Source: an uncultured Candidatus Actinomarina sp.
Lineage (GTDB): Bacteria; Actinomycetota; Acidimicrobiia; Actinomarinales; Actinomarinaceae
Direction of reading: 5' to 3'
Length of the DNA stretch: 54,726 bases
NCBI GenBank assembly: GCA_902627635.1
Contig: CACOKA010000003.1
Location: 1 to 54,726 of the forward strand
Made by a program: the position numbers and the translations under genes. The notes below the pieces were generated by a model, which saw only the letters and a program-made list of their open reading frames with translations, was not told the origin of the DNA and did no database searches. This document shows, one piece after another, positions 24,506 to 33,099 of the stretch. The first letter of the stretch is position 1; each line of letters begins with the position of its first letter.

Positions 24506-25702
24506 ATGCCTGAAATAAATTTAAAATATAGCAACAAAGAAATAATTGATAACTTCTTTGAAAACTTAACTTGTGACGAATATCAAGAATCTATTTTTAA
24601 AGGTGGTCAATCATATGCTGATCATGCTTTAAACAACCTGGATATAAATGGTTATGCAAAGAAACGAAATAATGTATACCCAAGCGAAAAAAGAGGTTCC
24701 TCTTATTTATCTCCATACATAAGACATGGACTATTAGGTTTAAAAGAAGTTTGGGATTATGTTGAGAACTTTGATTATCAAGATAGAAATAAATTCAGAG
24801 ATGAACTTTTATGGCAGGAATTTTCGAGACATTTATACGCAATAATTGGAAGAAAAAATAAAGAATTTTTAAATTTTTACATTAAAAATGATCCTGGTGA
24901 AATAGTTCAGAATCAGAAAATGAATTGTATTTCTACAATAGAGAATGAGCTTGAATCAACAGGTTACATGGTTAATCAAACAAGAATGTGGTATTCATCT
25001 CATCAAATGTTCAGAACAAGTAACCAGTGGCAAGAATCAGAGGATTATATGTATAAACACCTTGTAGATGGTTCCAGATTTGCTAATAGACTTGGCTGGC
25101 ATTGGGTAATGGGATCACAAACGGGCAAAATTTATGGATTTTCAAAATTCCAAGTAAAAAAAAGAGCACCAAAAATATGTAACGAATGCCAATTACAAAA
25201 TGAATGTCCAATTGAAGACTGGCCAAAGGTTATGAGCATATCAAACAAAGATATAGAAATAGATTTAAATATAGAAAACAACTTCGGGCCACAAACAATA
25301 TTAACTTCAAATGAAAAACCACATTATGTTTGGATCAACGGAGAATCACTAGGAGATGAGGATCCAGCACTTAGTCACTTTTCAGAACTTCCAGTCATAT
25401 TTATATTCGACAAGGGCCTATTAAAAAATCTAAATTTATCTACTAAAAGAATTAACTTTTTATTAGATACTCTAAAAGAGATAAATGAGAAGCGAGAGCT
25501 GACAGTATATTTAGACAACCCAGAAAATGTATTAATGAAAAAAAAGTATGCGTCCACTTTTGCTCCCGTACCAAAATATAAGAAGATTACTAAAAATGCA
25601 AAACCAACTGTAGAGTTCCCAGCAAAAAGATTGATTGCTCCAATAAATTTTTATCCTCGAAGTTTCTCTGCATGGAGAAAAAAAACAAAAATGGCGTTAT
25701 GA
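24506..25702 (+). CDS. photolyase/cryptochrome-family protein with swapped domain order
   Basis: The first 240 residues match the helical FAD-binding half of photolyases: YLSPYIRHGLL (68-78), DELLWQEFSRHLYAI, GYMVNQTRMWYSSHQMF, and HLVDGSRFANRLGWHWVMGS. Then come three Cys (CNECQLQNEC, about 225-234). Residues 272-398 look like the alpha/beta antenna domain that normally comes first: YVWINGESLGDEDPALS and LPVIFIFDKGLL recall VWFRxDLRLxDNPAL and PVxxVFVxD. The domain order is therefore reversed relative to standard photolyases. It probably repairs UV lesions or senses light. It overlaps the Ddn-like gene (ATGA). Confidence 0.82.
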   Translation: MPEINLKYSNKEIIDNFFENLTCDEYQESIFKGGQSYADHALNNLDINGYAKKRNNVYPSEKRGSSYLSPYIRHGLLGLKEVWDYVENFDYQDRNKFRDELLWQEFSRHLYAIIGRKNKEFLNFYIKNDPGEIVQNQKMNCISTIENELESTGYMVNQTRMWYSSHQMFRTSNQWQESEDYMYKHLVDGSRFANRLGWHWVMGSQTGKIYGFSKFQVKKRAPKICNECQLQNECPIEDWPKVMSISNKDIEIDLNIENNFGPQTILTSNEKPHYVWINGESLGDEDPALSHFSELPVIFIFDKGLLKNLNLSTKRINFLLDTLKEINEKRELTVYLDNPENVLMKKKYASTFAPVPKYKKITKNAKPTVEFPAKRLIAPINFYPRSFSAWRKKTKMAL

Positions 25703-26121
25703 GAAGAAAAATAATATTTTTTATACTTTTTTTACACAATTACATATACATCTATTCCAAAGGTCGATTTGGAAAAACAATATCTGATAGACCATGTTTA
25801 ATTCTTGAAAGTGTTGGTGGGAAGACTGGAAAATTACGAAAAAACGTTCTTGTGTACCTTAGAGAGAAAGATAACATTTGTGTAGTAGCTTCTAAAGGTG
25901 GTAATCCAAAGAATCCAGGATGGTATCACAATCTTAAAAACAATCCAGATGCAACAATCCAAATAGGTAGAGAGAGATTTGATGTTACCGCTACAGAAAT
26001 CTTTGAACTTGAGAGAATTGAGTGGTGGAAAAAAATGGACTATATGAATAATGGCATATATGATCAATACCAAGGTAGAACAAGTAGAAAAATTCCAGTT
26101 ATGTTACTCAAAGTAACTTAG
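25699..26121 (+). CDS. F420-dependent nitroreductase (Ddn) family protein
   Basis: Ddn-type proteins use reduced F420 to reduce quinones or other acceptors and have a split beta-barrel fold. Family features are CLILESVGGKTGKLRKNVLVYL, VVASKGGNPKNPGWYHNL and PDATIQIGRERFDVTA. The track start lies inside the preceding gene. ATG 25699 makes an ATGA overlap and gives 140 aa. The N-terminal hydrophobic stretch (IIFFILFLHNYIYIY) may sit at the membrane. The physiological substrate is unknown. Confidence 0.85.
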   Translation: MRRKIIFFILFLHNYIYIYSKGRFGKTISDRPCLILESVGGKTGKLRKNVLVYLREKDNICVVASKGGNPKNPGWYHNLKNNPDATIQIGRERFDVTATEIFELERIEWWKKMDYMNNGIYDQYQGRTSRKIPVMLLKVT

Positions 26122-26174
26122 TCACAATTTGCGCCTAAGTCGATTTTGTAATTTATTTTAAAAAAAGTCAAAGA

Positions 26175-26807
26175 TTAAAGCTTTTCTAATAAGGATTTAA
26201 TTTCTGTAGGGTTTAAATTATCGACAATTAAATCTGCATTTGAAAGATGTTCAGGGCTAAATATACCTCTATTCACAGCAATGACAAAATTATTAGATTC
26301 TTTTCCAGACAAGATGCCAGTTGGACTATCTTCAATAATAATATTTTTAGATGTACCTAGCTGTTCAATTGCTTTTAAATATATATCAGGATTAGGTTTA
26401 TTTTTCTGCACTTCATTTCCACCAATAACAAAATCAAAATAGCTAATTATTTTTGCATCTTGTAATTTAAAATTAAGAACCTCTTTTGGAGATGCTGAAA
26501 CACAAGCTTGTGGAATATTTCCATGAAAATCTTTTAAACAATCTAAGGAATCTTTAAAGAGTATCTTTTCAGAAAACTCTACTCTCATTATTTTATGAAG
26601 CTCATCCATGGTTGATTCGAAATTGTCTAATTTAACGATCTTGGAAAATTCAGCATGTACGATTCTGTCATCAATCCCAACAAATTGATCAAACTCTTCA
26701 ATTGGTAGCTCTAATCCTTTCGAAGATAAAAAATCCTTCCATGCATAAGCATATGATTTTTCTGTGTCCATAATTGTTCCATCACAATCCCAATAAATTC
26801 CATACAT
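26175..26807 (-). CDS. HAD-superfamily hydrolase, beta-phosphoglucomutase-like
   Basis: This is a haloacid dehalogenase-type phosphatase or phosphomutase. The nucleophile motif DCDGTIMDTE occurs at residues 7-16, followed by a helical cap (about 17-85), the Ser motif ACVSASPKEVL and the acidic motif IIIEDSPTGILSGKES. At 210 aa it fits the beta-PGM/GS1 subgroup. The substrate is not predictable. It follows ddl with a 3-base gap, so it is probably co-transcribed with the wall genes. Confidence 0.88.
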   Translation of the reverse strand: MYGIYWDCDGTIMDTEKSYAYAWKDFLSSKGLELPIEEFDQFVGIDDRIVHAEFSKIVKLDNFESTMDELHKIMRVEFSEKILFKDSLDCLKDFHGNIPQACVSASPKEVLNFKLQDAKIISYFDFVIGGNEVQKNKPNPDIYLKAIEQLGTSKNIIIEDSPTGILSGKESNNFVIAVNRGIFSPEHLSNADLIVDNLNPTEIKSLLEKL

Positions 26808-26810
26808 AAT

Positions 26811-27887
26811 TTATCCAAGCTTTGATGCAATGTCTTTTGCACTTTTCAATGCAATTCCATCGGATCCAGTAAGTGACCAGTTATTGAATTGATTGGACAA
26901 TGCCTCATCAATCATAGAATCTAAAAGTTCAAATTTTGAACTATTAAGATTTTTCCACAAGTAAAGAGCATGGCTTCCAGGAATTGTGTTAATTTCATTT
27001 ACATATAATTTATTCTCATGAAGTAAAAAATCATATCTGTATATTCCACGTGTCGGAATTATATGATTTATTTTTTGAACCATGTCTATCAATTTTTTTT
27101 CTATTTGTTCACTAAGTTTCGCCGGTAATTCTCTTTTTGAACCCTCTAGTCCCCCATTTTCCAAATATTTGTCATTGTACGAAAATAGTGTTTCATTTTT
27201 AAGTGGTTTTTCTATCTCAGATATATCAAAATCTGGAAAGTTTCTAACACCAATGAGTAAATCTGTTGAATTTTCTAAATACTTTTCAATCACAGCCCCT
27301 TGTGAATATAAATCTGAATTTTTTATTAGTTTCTGTGCTGTTATTACATCATTTATTATCTCAACTCCAATAGAAGAACCACCAAAACGTGGTTTTAATA
27401 CAAAATTTTCTTCGATATTTATTTCATCAGTATTTATTAATTGTTTTTCGATCACTGGTAGGTCATTTTCTTTCATTAGAGTGTAAAAGGCATATTTATC
27501 CATACAAATTTGGGCAGAAACTTGGTCTGGACCAGTATATTTTATACCAAATATATTTAGTAATGACTGTAATGAGCCATCCTCTCCAGGTCCACCATGA
27601 CAAGCATTGACTATCACATCAAAATCTAATTTTTTTCTTTTTTGATAAAATCCTGGATCTTCGTTAAATTTCATCTCAAGTTTGTTTTTATATATTTTTT
27701 TATTATTTAAAAAATCTACAGATTCATATTCATTATTAACTAAATACCATTTATTATCTTTCGACCAATATAAAGCTACAACCTCATACTTTTTTGATAA
27801 AATTCGGACACTTTGTAATCCAGTAAGAATAGAAATATCGTGTTCGGGGGAAGGTCCACCAAATATGACACCAATTGTTTTACTCAT
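26811..27887 (-). CDS. ddl: D-alanine--D-alanine ligase
   Basis: This ATP-grasp enzyme makes the D-Ala-D-Ala dipeptide of peptidoglycan. The N-terminus IGVIFGGPSPEHDISILTGL is diagnostic. VNACHGGPGEDGSLQSLLNI, VLKPRFGGSSIGVEII and YRYDFLLHENKLYVNEINTIPGS (metal-binding end of ATP-grasp) complete it. At 358 aa the length is typical. It lies 5 bases after the membrane Mur ligase, whose presumed MurF-type reaction would use the D-Ala-D-Ala product. A TATCCT box 8 nt upstream of the ATG could give it an additional promoter. Confidence 0.94.
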   Translation of the reverse strand: MSKTIGVIFGGPSPEHDISILTGLQSVRILSKKYEVVALYWSKDNKWYLVNNEYESVDFLNNKKIYKNKLEMKFNEDPGFYQKRKKLDFDVIVNACHGGPGEDGSLQSLLNIFGIKYTGPDQVSAQICMDKYAFYTLMKENDLPVIEKQLINTDEINIEENFVLKPRFGGSSIGVEIINDVITAQKLIKNSDLYSQGAVIEKYLENSTDLLIGVRNFPDFDISEIEKPLKNETLFSYNDKYLENGGLEGSKRELPAKLSEQIEKKLIDMVQKINHIIPTRGIYRYDFLLHENKLYVNEINTIPGSHALYLWKNLNSSKFELLDSMIDEALSNQFNNWSLTGSDGIALKSAKDIASKLG

Positions 27888-27892
27888 TTTAT

Positions 27893-29419
27893 TTAAGGAT
27901 AGTGGTCTGGTAAATCATTCTCATATAAAACAATATCTTCTGATTTTATAATAGAATTAAGATAGTTTACAGCTTCATCCCTGTTTGAAAAAATTTCGTA
28001 ATCAATATCATTCTCTTGAAATCCCGCTTTTAAAGAATTTTTATTTGTCTTACCAATAATGAGTGCTTTATCAATTATTTGACTTGCCTCTAATGCAAAA
28101 GCATAATTTATTGCATATTGATCACTACCAAGTTCGACCATTCCAGGGGTGACAAGATAACGTATAGATTCTTCATTTCCAAGCTCCTGAAGAGTCTCTA
28201 AACTGTATTGAATTCCCATGGGATTAGAGTTAAAGGAATTATCAATAATAGTGTGTCCTAAGTCACTATTAAAAATATTTTGACGATGTTTTGACTTATC
28301 AAGAGAGTCTGTTTTGTTAAGGTACTTTCTAACATCCAAATCTAATGCAAGCATAACTCCTATAGAAAGAGATATTGAAAGTTGTAGAAGTTTAGGACCA
28401 TTGATAGAACCTAATAAATTATTAGCAACGTAGATATCATGCTTACCGTTTTCATATTCAACACAAACTGTTGCTTCTCTCGTAGTAATAGAACAATCAT
28501 AAACATTTTTTTGATTTGTCCATAGCCTTGCTTCATTTAGGAGCATTTCGTCATCACCATTAATTACTACCGAACCGGCAAGTTCTACAATTTCAGACTT
28601 AGCATCAAGAATATTTTCTAAAGATTTCATTCTCTCTAAATGAACTGGGGCAATTCCAGTTATAACAGCAACATGTGGCCTAACCCATGAACAAATTTCA
28701 CGTATTTCCCCATTTGAATATGTTCCCATTTCGATAATTGCTAATTCGTGATCGTCATTAAATCCTTCATTGATTGATTTTGCTATCCCTAACCGATTAT
28801 TGTAACTTTCTGGAGTAACAAAAACATTATTTGATTCATCCAATATCTTTCCAAGTACATTTTTTGTTGTTGTTTTTGAGTATGAACCTGTTATTCCTAT
28901 TACAGGTATTGTCTTCGAGTTCAACTTTTTTGAGGCCTCATTAACAAACGATCTAGATTTATTTTTTTCATAATTGAACAAAAGCCTAAGTGCTTGATCA
29001 AAAATAAAAAAAGAAAACATATTTGCAGCTAAAGCAAGGAAGTAGCCATACCCTAAGGTGTAGGAAAAAATTGACACTAAAACGACAAGGATGTAATAAC
29101 AATAAGTTACTCGATTAAGACGTTCGGTTTTCTCAACTTTGCTTGTTCTTGACTTTAATGACAATCCAACGGGTGTGTAAATATTGATAACTGAAATAAT
29201 TATTGGAATATAAGGAAAGAAAAGAGAGATGATACAAAGAACTAATGTAATAAATAATATGAACCTATTTAATCCTCTTGATCTGACCCATCTAAAGTAA
29301 AATTTGGTAATGTAACCTGGAATGTAATGTTCTCTTTGAGCAATTCTTTGCCACCTAATTGCATTAAAACATGTTCCAATAGTAATTATCACTAATGTAG
29401 CTAAAGAGATTAAATTCAT
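27893..29419 (-). CDS. membrane-anchored Mur ligase family protein (MurF-like)
   Basis: Residues 1-145 hold about five predicted membrane helices (for example LISLATLVIITIGTCFNAI, NRFILFITLVLCIISLFFP and YYILVVLVSIFSYTL). From residue 170 it is a Mur ligase: IPVIGITGSYSKTTTKN (ATP loop, 175-187), ELAIIEMGTYSNGEI, VAVITGIAPVHLERM, KHRQNIF and IIDNSFNSNPMGIQYSLETL. The soluble half is closest to MurF, but the normal N-terminal UDP-binding domain is replaced by membrane helices. With ddl next door, addition of D-Ala-D-Ala to the muramyl peptide is the likely job. A lipid-linked substrate is possible. Confidence 0.82.
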   Translation of the reverse strand: MNLISLATLVIITIGTCFNAIRWQRIAQREHYIPGYITKFYFRWVRSRGLNRFILFITLVLCIISLFFPYIPIIISVINIYTPVGLSLKSRTSKVEKTERLNRVTYCYYILVVLVSIFSYTLGYGYFLALAANMFSFFIFDQALRLLFNYEKNKSRSFVNEASKKLNSKTIPVIGITGSYSKTTTKNVLGKILDESNNVFVTPESYNNRLGIAKSINEGFNDDHELAIIEMGTYSNGEIREICSWVRPHVAVITGIAPVHLERMKSLENILDAKSEIVELAGSVVINGDDEMLLNEARLWTNQKNVYDCSITTREATVCVEYENGKHDIYVANNLLGSINGPKLLQLSISLSIGVMLALDLDVRKYLNKTDSLDKSKHRQNIFNSDLGHTIIDNSFNSNPMGIQYSLETLQELGNEESIRYLVTPGMVELGSDQYAINYAFALEASQIIDKALIIGKTNKNSLKAGFQENDIDYEIFSNRDEAVNYLNSIIKSEDIVLYENDLPDHYP

Positions 29420-30123
29420 CTTTTTATTATCTCAATAATTTGATCTTTTGAGGTATTCAAACAAAAATGATTTTCTTTATGCAACACAGTTAATTTAGAA
29501 TCAGGAATCAGACTATCAGCAATTTTTCCATTTTCAAGTGGAGCAATCAAGTCATGCTCTCCATAAACAAGTTGTACATTTGTATTTATCTTTGGAAGAA
29601 TTTCAGACATATTATGATTCACAGCCTTAACTAGTGTATCTCTCAAATCCTTATTGGCGTTTTTATAATCGTCAGAGCCATAATTTTTTTTAATCTTTTC
29701 CATTCTTTGATCACTAATAATATTTAAATTGTTCAAAAATTTAAATAATTTAAACAAAGAAAAAGGGCTTGGTTGAATAGGCGACCTTATAAGTGGTGAT
29801 CCAATTACAACTATTTTTTTATATTTTTTTAACTGAGATAAATGTACAGCAATCGTACCACCAAAAGAGTGACCGACAATTACCTCTACAGAATCTGGAA
29901 TTAACTCTACTAAATATTCTGCATAAAACTCAGGTGATCCGCTTTGCTCAAATGGCACCGATTTTCCAAATCCCGGAATATCAATAGCAATGCAATCAAA
30001 TTCTTTTGAAATATTTTTCCAGTCATTACTTTCTCCGCCCCAACCATGAAGAAAACAAATGCTTGGATTATTTGAATTAACTTGAGCATAAGTTAAATTA
30101 TCAGAAAGAATTTTAGCAATCAT
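29416..30123 (-). CDS. alpha/beta-hydrolase fold protein
   Basis: This is a serine hydrolase of the alpha/beta fold. Visible elements are the oxyanion segment ICFLHGWGGESNDW, the nucleophile elbow VEVIVGHSFGGTIAVHLS, the acid region VYGEHDLIAPLENG and the His in LHKENHFCLN. At 235 aa it resembles BioH or other small esterases. No specific substrate can be given. It overlaps the membrane Mur ligase by 4 bases and the small membrane protein upstream by 1 base, so all are one operon ending with the HAD gene. Confidence 0.88.
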   Translation of the reverse strand: MIAKILSDNLTYAQVNSNNPSICFLHGWGGESNDWKNISKEFDCIAIDIPGFGKSVPFEQSGSPEFYAEYLVELIPDSVEVIVGHSFGGTIAVHLSQLKKYKKIVVIGSPLIRSPIQPSPFSLFKLFKFLNNLNIISDQRMEKIKKNYGSDDYKNANKDLRDTLVKAVNHNMSEILPKINTNVQLVYGEHDLIAPLENGKIADSLIPDSKLTVLHKENHFCLNTSKDQIIEIIKR

Positions 30124-30494
30124 TAGTTAAGATATTCTCCAATAGTATTTATTGTTCTTATTTCAAGACCCATGAGATAAAGTAGAGCAATACCCCAATA
30201 AAGATAATATTTTTCATTCATTTGAAATCTATAAACGTACAAAAATGTAAGTGTAAATAGTACAACTACAGCATAAAACAAATAAAAAGACCCAATATTT
30301 TCATTCAATGTATAAGTATACGAAACAAGTAACGATTGAATTATCAATGAAATTACTGATATAAATATCAAAATATTTCCAATTTTTTTACTTTGATAGT
30401 TTTTCATGAAATTCATTATTAGCATGATAAACCCACTAATACCACAAATTGTAGCACTGACCATTCCTATAAAGTTTAAGGTACTTGTTTCCAT
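30123..30494 (-). CDS. small four-helix membrane protein of unknown function
   Basis: The 123-residue protein is mostly hydrophobic, with about four helices: LNFIGMVSATICGISGFIMLI, IGNILIFISVISLIIQSLLV, FYLFYAVVVLFTLTFLYVY and YYLYWGIALLYLMGLEI. I do not recognise a family. It heads the run hydrolase, Mur ligase, ddl, HAD phosphatase, so an envelope role is plausible by association only. A -10-like box sits 6 nt before the ATG. Confidence 0.7.
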   Translation of the reverse strand: METSTLNFIGMVSATICGISGFIMLIMNFMKNYQSKKIGNILIFISVISLIIQSLLVSYTYTLNENIGSFYLFYAVVVLFTLTFLYVYRFQMNEKYYLYWGIALLYLMGLEIRTINTIGEYLN

Positions 30495-30500
30495 TAAATC

Positions 30501-30506
30501 ATTTTA
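30501..30506 (-). promoter_or_regulatory. candidate -10 box of the membrane-protein/Mur-ligase operon
   Basis: On the minus strand TAAAAT is followed by GATTTA and then the ATG of the small membrane protein. The 6-nt spacing implies a leaderless transcript, and no Shine-Dalgarno is visible. Confidence 0.38.
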
Positions 30507-30541
30507 ATAGCTATTAAATTGAGTATTTATGGTATTTCAGT

Positions 30542-30547
30542 TACAGT
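30542..30547 (+). promoter_or_regulatory. candidate -10 box of the class III aminotransferase gene
   Basis: TACAGT is followed by AAAATCT (7 nt) and ATG 30555. This supports 30555 rather than the upstream TTG 30519 as the start, and suggests a leaderless mRNA. Confidence 0.38.
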
Positions 30548-30554
30548 AAAATCT

Positions 30555-31823
30555 ATGTCTGCGCAAAGTATGAGTTCAATTAAAAAAAATGTTCCTTCAG
30601 CATGGTATCCAACAATGGATTCTTTTATAGCTAAAGGTAAAAATGCAGAAATTTGGGATAAAAATAATAAACGTTACTTAGATTTTGTAGGTGGATATGC
30701 CGTCCTTAATACCGGACATTTAAACCCAAGAGTTGTGAGAAGAGTTAAAAAACAATTGAATGACTACTCACATTCATGCTTTGCATTTGCACCACATGAA
30801 AATGCTGTTGAGCTTTGTGACCAAATAAATAAAAGATATCCAATAAATCAAAAAACGAAAACCTTCCTTGTAAATAGTGGAGCTGAAGCAGTAGAAAATG
30901 CTATAAAAATAGCAAGGTATGCAACCGGCAGAGAAAAAATAATTGCATTCAAAGGGGGGTTTCATGGAAGAACTTACTTGGCTATGGGTTTAACTGGCAA
31001 AGAAAAACCATATAAAGTAGGATTTGGACCTTTTCCAAAATTTATAACCCATATTGATTTTCCTTATGATTACAGAGGTATATCTGATGATAAAGTTATA
31101 AAACAACTTCAAAACTTAATTTCCAAAAAAATTGACCCTAATGATATTGCTGCAATAGTCGTTGAAATTCAATTAGGTGAAGGAGGATACATACCTGCAT
31201 CCAATGGATTTCTTAAAAAACTCAGAGAGATAACCAAAAAACATAACATTTTGTTAATTTTTGATGAAGTTCAAACAGGATTTGGAAGAACTGGTGAAAT
31301 GTTTGGTGCAACAAAAGTAAATGTTGAGCCTGACATGGTTACTTTAGCTAAAGGTATTGGTGGGGGCTTTCCTCTTGCAGCTGTTGTTGGTAAATCTAAA
31401 ATTATGGACTCTGTTCATGATGCAGGAATTGGTAGTACATTTGGCGCTTCACCAATTTCATGCGCTGCTGCTCTTGGAGTACTGGATGTTTTTGATAAAG
31501 ACAATCTCCTACAAAAAGTACACAAGCAAGAATTAATTATGGAGAAATCACTTGAAACCATGAAAGAAAATTTTGAGTTTATTGGAGATGTTAGGGGTTA
31601 TGGAATAATGAAGGGTGTAGAAATTGTCGAAAATAAAGAAAATAAAACAGCATCTAAAGAATTGGCGACGAAAATCATAAGTAATTCAAAAAAGAATGGA
31701 TTGCTTCTTGTGAACTGTGGAAAAGAGGGAAACGTGATAAGGTTTATGGGTCCTTTAACTGCACCATTAAATCAAGTAAGAGAGGCAATGGAAATGTTTA
31801 ATAATGCTTTGGAGAAAATTTAA
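30555..31823 (+). CDS. class III aminotransferase, 4-aminobutyrate aminotransferase-like
   Basis: This is a PLP enzyme that moves an amino group from an omega-amino acid (GABA, ornithine or similar) to 2-oxoglutarate. Landmarks are LDFVGGYAVLNTGHLNP, FLVNSGAEAVENAIKIARYA, FKGGFHGRTYLAMGLTGKE, IFDEVQTGFGRTGEMF and the PLP lysine in TLAKGIGGGFPLAAV. GABA aminotransferase is my favoured reading, but acetylornithine or ornithine aminotransferases are close. ATG 30555 is preferred over the track TTG because of the -10 box 7 nt upstream. It ends in a TTAA shared with the stop of convergent ino1. Confidence 0.85.
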   Translation: MSAQSMSSIKKNVPSAWYPTMDSFIAKGKNAEIWDKNNKRYLDFVGGYAVLNTGHLNPRVVRRVKKQLNDYSHSCFAFAPHENAVELCDQINKRYPINQKTKTFLVNSGAEAVENAIKIARYATGREKIIAFKGGFHGRTYLAMGLTGKEKPYKVGFGPFPKFITHIDFPYDYRGISDDKVIKQLQNLISKKIDPNDIAAIVVEIQLGEGGYIPASNGFLKKLREITKKHNILLIFDEVQTGFGRTGEMFGATKVNVEPDMVTLAKGIGGGFPLAAVVGKSKIMDSVHDAGIGSTFGASPISCAAALGVLDVFDKDNLLQKVHKQELIMEKSLETMKENFEFIGDVRGYGIMKGVEIVENKENKTASKELATKIISNSKKNGLLLVNCGKEGNVIRFMGPLTAPLNQVREAMEMFNNALEKI

Positions 31824-32893
31824 TCTTCTTGATGTGTAAGTTCATGTAACTTTTTTAAAGTATCAGAATCTTTTGCAGCTTTAGCAGGAGCCTTCATTAA
31901 CCAAGCTGATACTAAATCAAGAGATTCTAAATCATCTCTATCTTTAAAAAATTTCATATATCTAACAGCATCAATTACAACACCTGCACTGTTTGGTGAA
32001 TCCCATACTTCTAATTGAACTTCTATATTAAGAGGTACTCCACCAAATGATTCACCCTCTAAGCGAATAAATGCTTTTTTTCTATCTTCAAGCCATTCGA
32101 CATAATCTGATGGACCGATTCTAACATTTTTTGGATCCATTCCTCTACCTTTGTTTGCAACAGATGTAACTGAAGACGTTTTACTTGTTCTTTTTGTTTC
32201 AAGACGATCCTCTTCAAGCATATTAAGAAAATCCATATTTCCACCAACATTCAATTGATAAGATCTTTTTAAATTAACCCCCCTATCAGAAAACAATTGA
32301 GCTAGAACTCTATGAACAATTGTTGCACCAACTTGACTTTTAATGTCGTCTCCAATAAGAGGGACATTATTGTCTTTAAACTTTTTATACCATTCATCAT
32401 CTCGGGCAATAAAAACAGGTATGCAATTTATGAACCCAACATTTGCAGCAATCGAACAATCAGCATAAAATTTAACCGCCTCATCAGATCCAACTGGAAG
32501 TAAATTTATTAATATTTCTGCACCAGATTCTTTTAAATCATTAATGATAGTTTCCGAATCTTCAGTAGGGTCAATAATGTCTTCTACAAATTTACCTATA
32601 CCGTCAAGAACTTTTCCTGGTTTTACTTTTACACCTAAATTAGGTACTTCGGCGAATTTTACAGTATTGTTTGGTTCTTGAAATATTGCTTCCGACAAGT
32701 CTTTTCCCACTTTTGATTTATTAATATCAAATGCACAAACAACTTCAATATCAGAAACACGATAGCCGCCAATTACATCTGAAATTAAACCATTTTCTTC
32801 TTGTTCACTTTTATAATATTCAAGTCCCTGTACAAAAGAGCTAGCACAGTTTCCTACTCCTAAAATTGCAACGTTTATTTTTGAATCGGTCAT
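31820..32893 (-). CDS. ino1: inositol-3-phosphate synthase
   Basis: This enzyme turns glucose-6-phosphate into myo-inositol phosphate, the precursor of phosphatidylinositol and, in actinobacteria, mycothiol. The N-terminal NAD fold reads INVAILGVGNCASSFVQGLE, followed by VVCAFDINKSKVGKDLSEAI, FINCIPVFIARD, PLIGDDIKSQVGATIVHRVL and LNVGGNMDFLNMLE. These match the short actinobacterial/archaeal class, and 357 aa is a normal length for it. A TAGAGT box lies 6 nt upstream of the ATG. The presence of the gene is one reason to place the DNA in Actinomycetota. Confidence 0.94.
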   Translation of the reverse strand: MTDSKINVAILGVGNCASSFVQGLEYYKSEQEENGLISDVIGGYRVSDIEVVCAFDINKSKVGKDLSEAIFQEPNNTVKFAEVPNLGVKVKPGKVLDGIGKFVEDIIDPTEDSETIINDLKESGAEILINLLPVGSDEAVKFYADCSIAANVGFINCIPVFIARDDEWYKKFKDNNVPLIGDDIKSQVGATIVHRVLAQLFSDRGVNLKRSYQLNVGGNMDFLNMLEEDRLETKRTSKTSSVTSVANKGRGMDPKNVRIGPSDYVEWLEDRKKAFIRLEGESFGGVPLNIEVQLEVWDSPNSAGVVIDAVRYMKFFKDRDDLESLDLVSAWLMKAPAKAAKDSDTLKKLHELTHQED

Positions 32894-32899
32894 TAGATT

Positions 32900-32905
32900 A
32901 CTCTA
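32900..32905 (-). promoter_or_regulatory. candidate -10 box of ino1 (leaderless)
   Basis: On the minus strand TAGAGT is followed by AATCTA and the ino1 ATG. The 6-nt distance fits the leaderless pattern seen elsewhere in this window. Confidence 0.38.
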
Positions 32906-32940
32906 ACTGATATGGGATATAACAAAAATAACAACTAGGT

Positions 32941-33057
32941 TTAACCACCAAATATATGGTTGTACCAACTTGCTGAATTATATAAAATTGCAACTAAGAA
33001 ATATAGAACAAAGGAAATAATTCCAATAATTTGTAGTACTTTAAGAAATAATGACAC
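32941..33057 (-). CDS. 38-aa putative membrane peptide
   Basis: This ORF is not in the supplied track. GTG 33057 opens MSLFLKVLQIIGIISFVLYF, continues LVAILYNSASWYNHIFGG and stops at TAA. It has one strong membrane helix and a short polar, aromatic C-terminus. It occupies most of the 207-base gap between ino1 and the nuclease gene. There is no clear Shine-Dalgarno and the start is GTG, so the call is tentative. The rest of this gap (33058-33099) holds nothing I recognise. Confidence 0.42.
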   Translation of the reverse strand: MSLFLKVLQIIGIISFVLYFLVAILYNSASWYNHIFGG

Positions 33058-33099
33058 AAATTAAGGTTAATTGAATATTTTCAAAACAATAAAAATATT

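Noticed and set aside
26122-26174. Possible terminator between the Ddn-like gene and the convergent HAD gene
   Set aside because: ACTTAG/CTAAGT could pair over 6 bases around a 13-base loop, but it is too weak and not followed by a T run at the right place.
27082-27486. 134-aa plus-strand ORF opposite ddl
   Set aside because: The translation is Phe/Ser-rich antisense of ddl with no motif or start signal.
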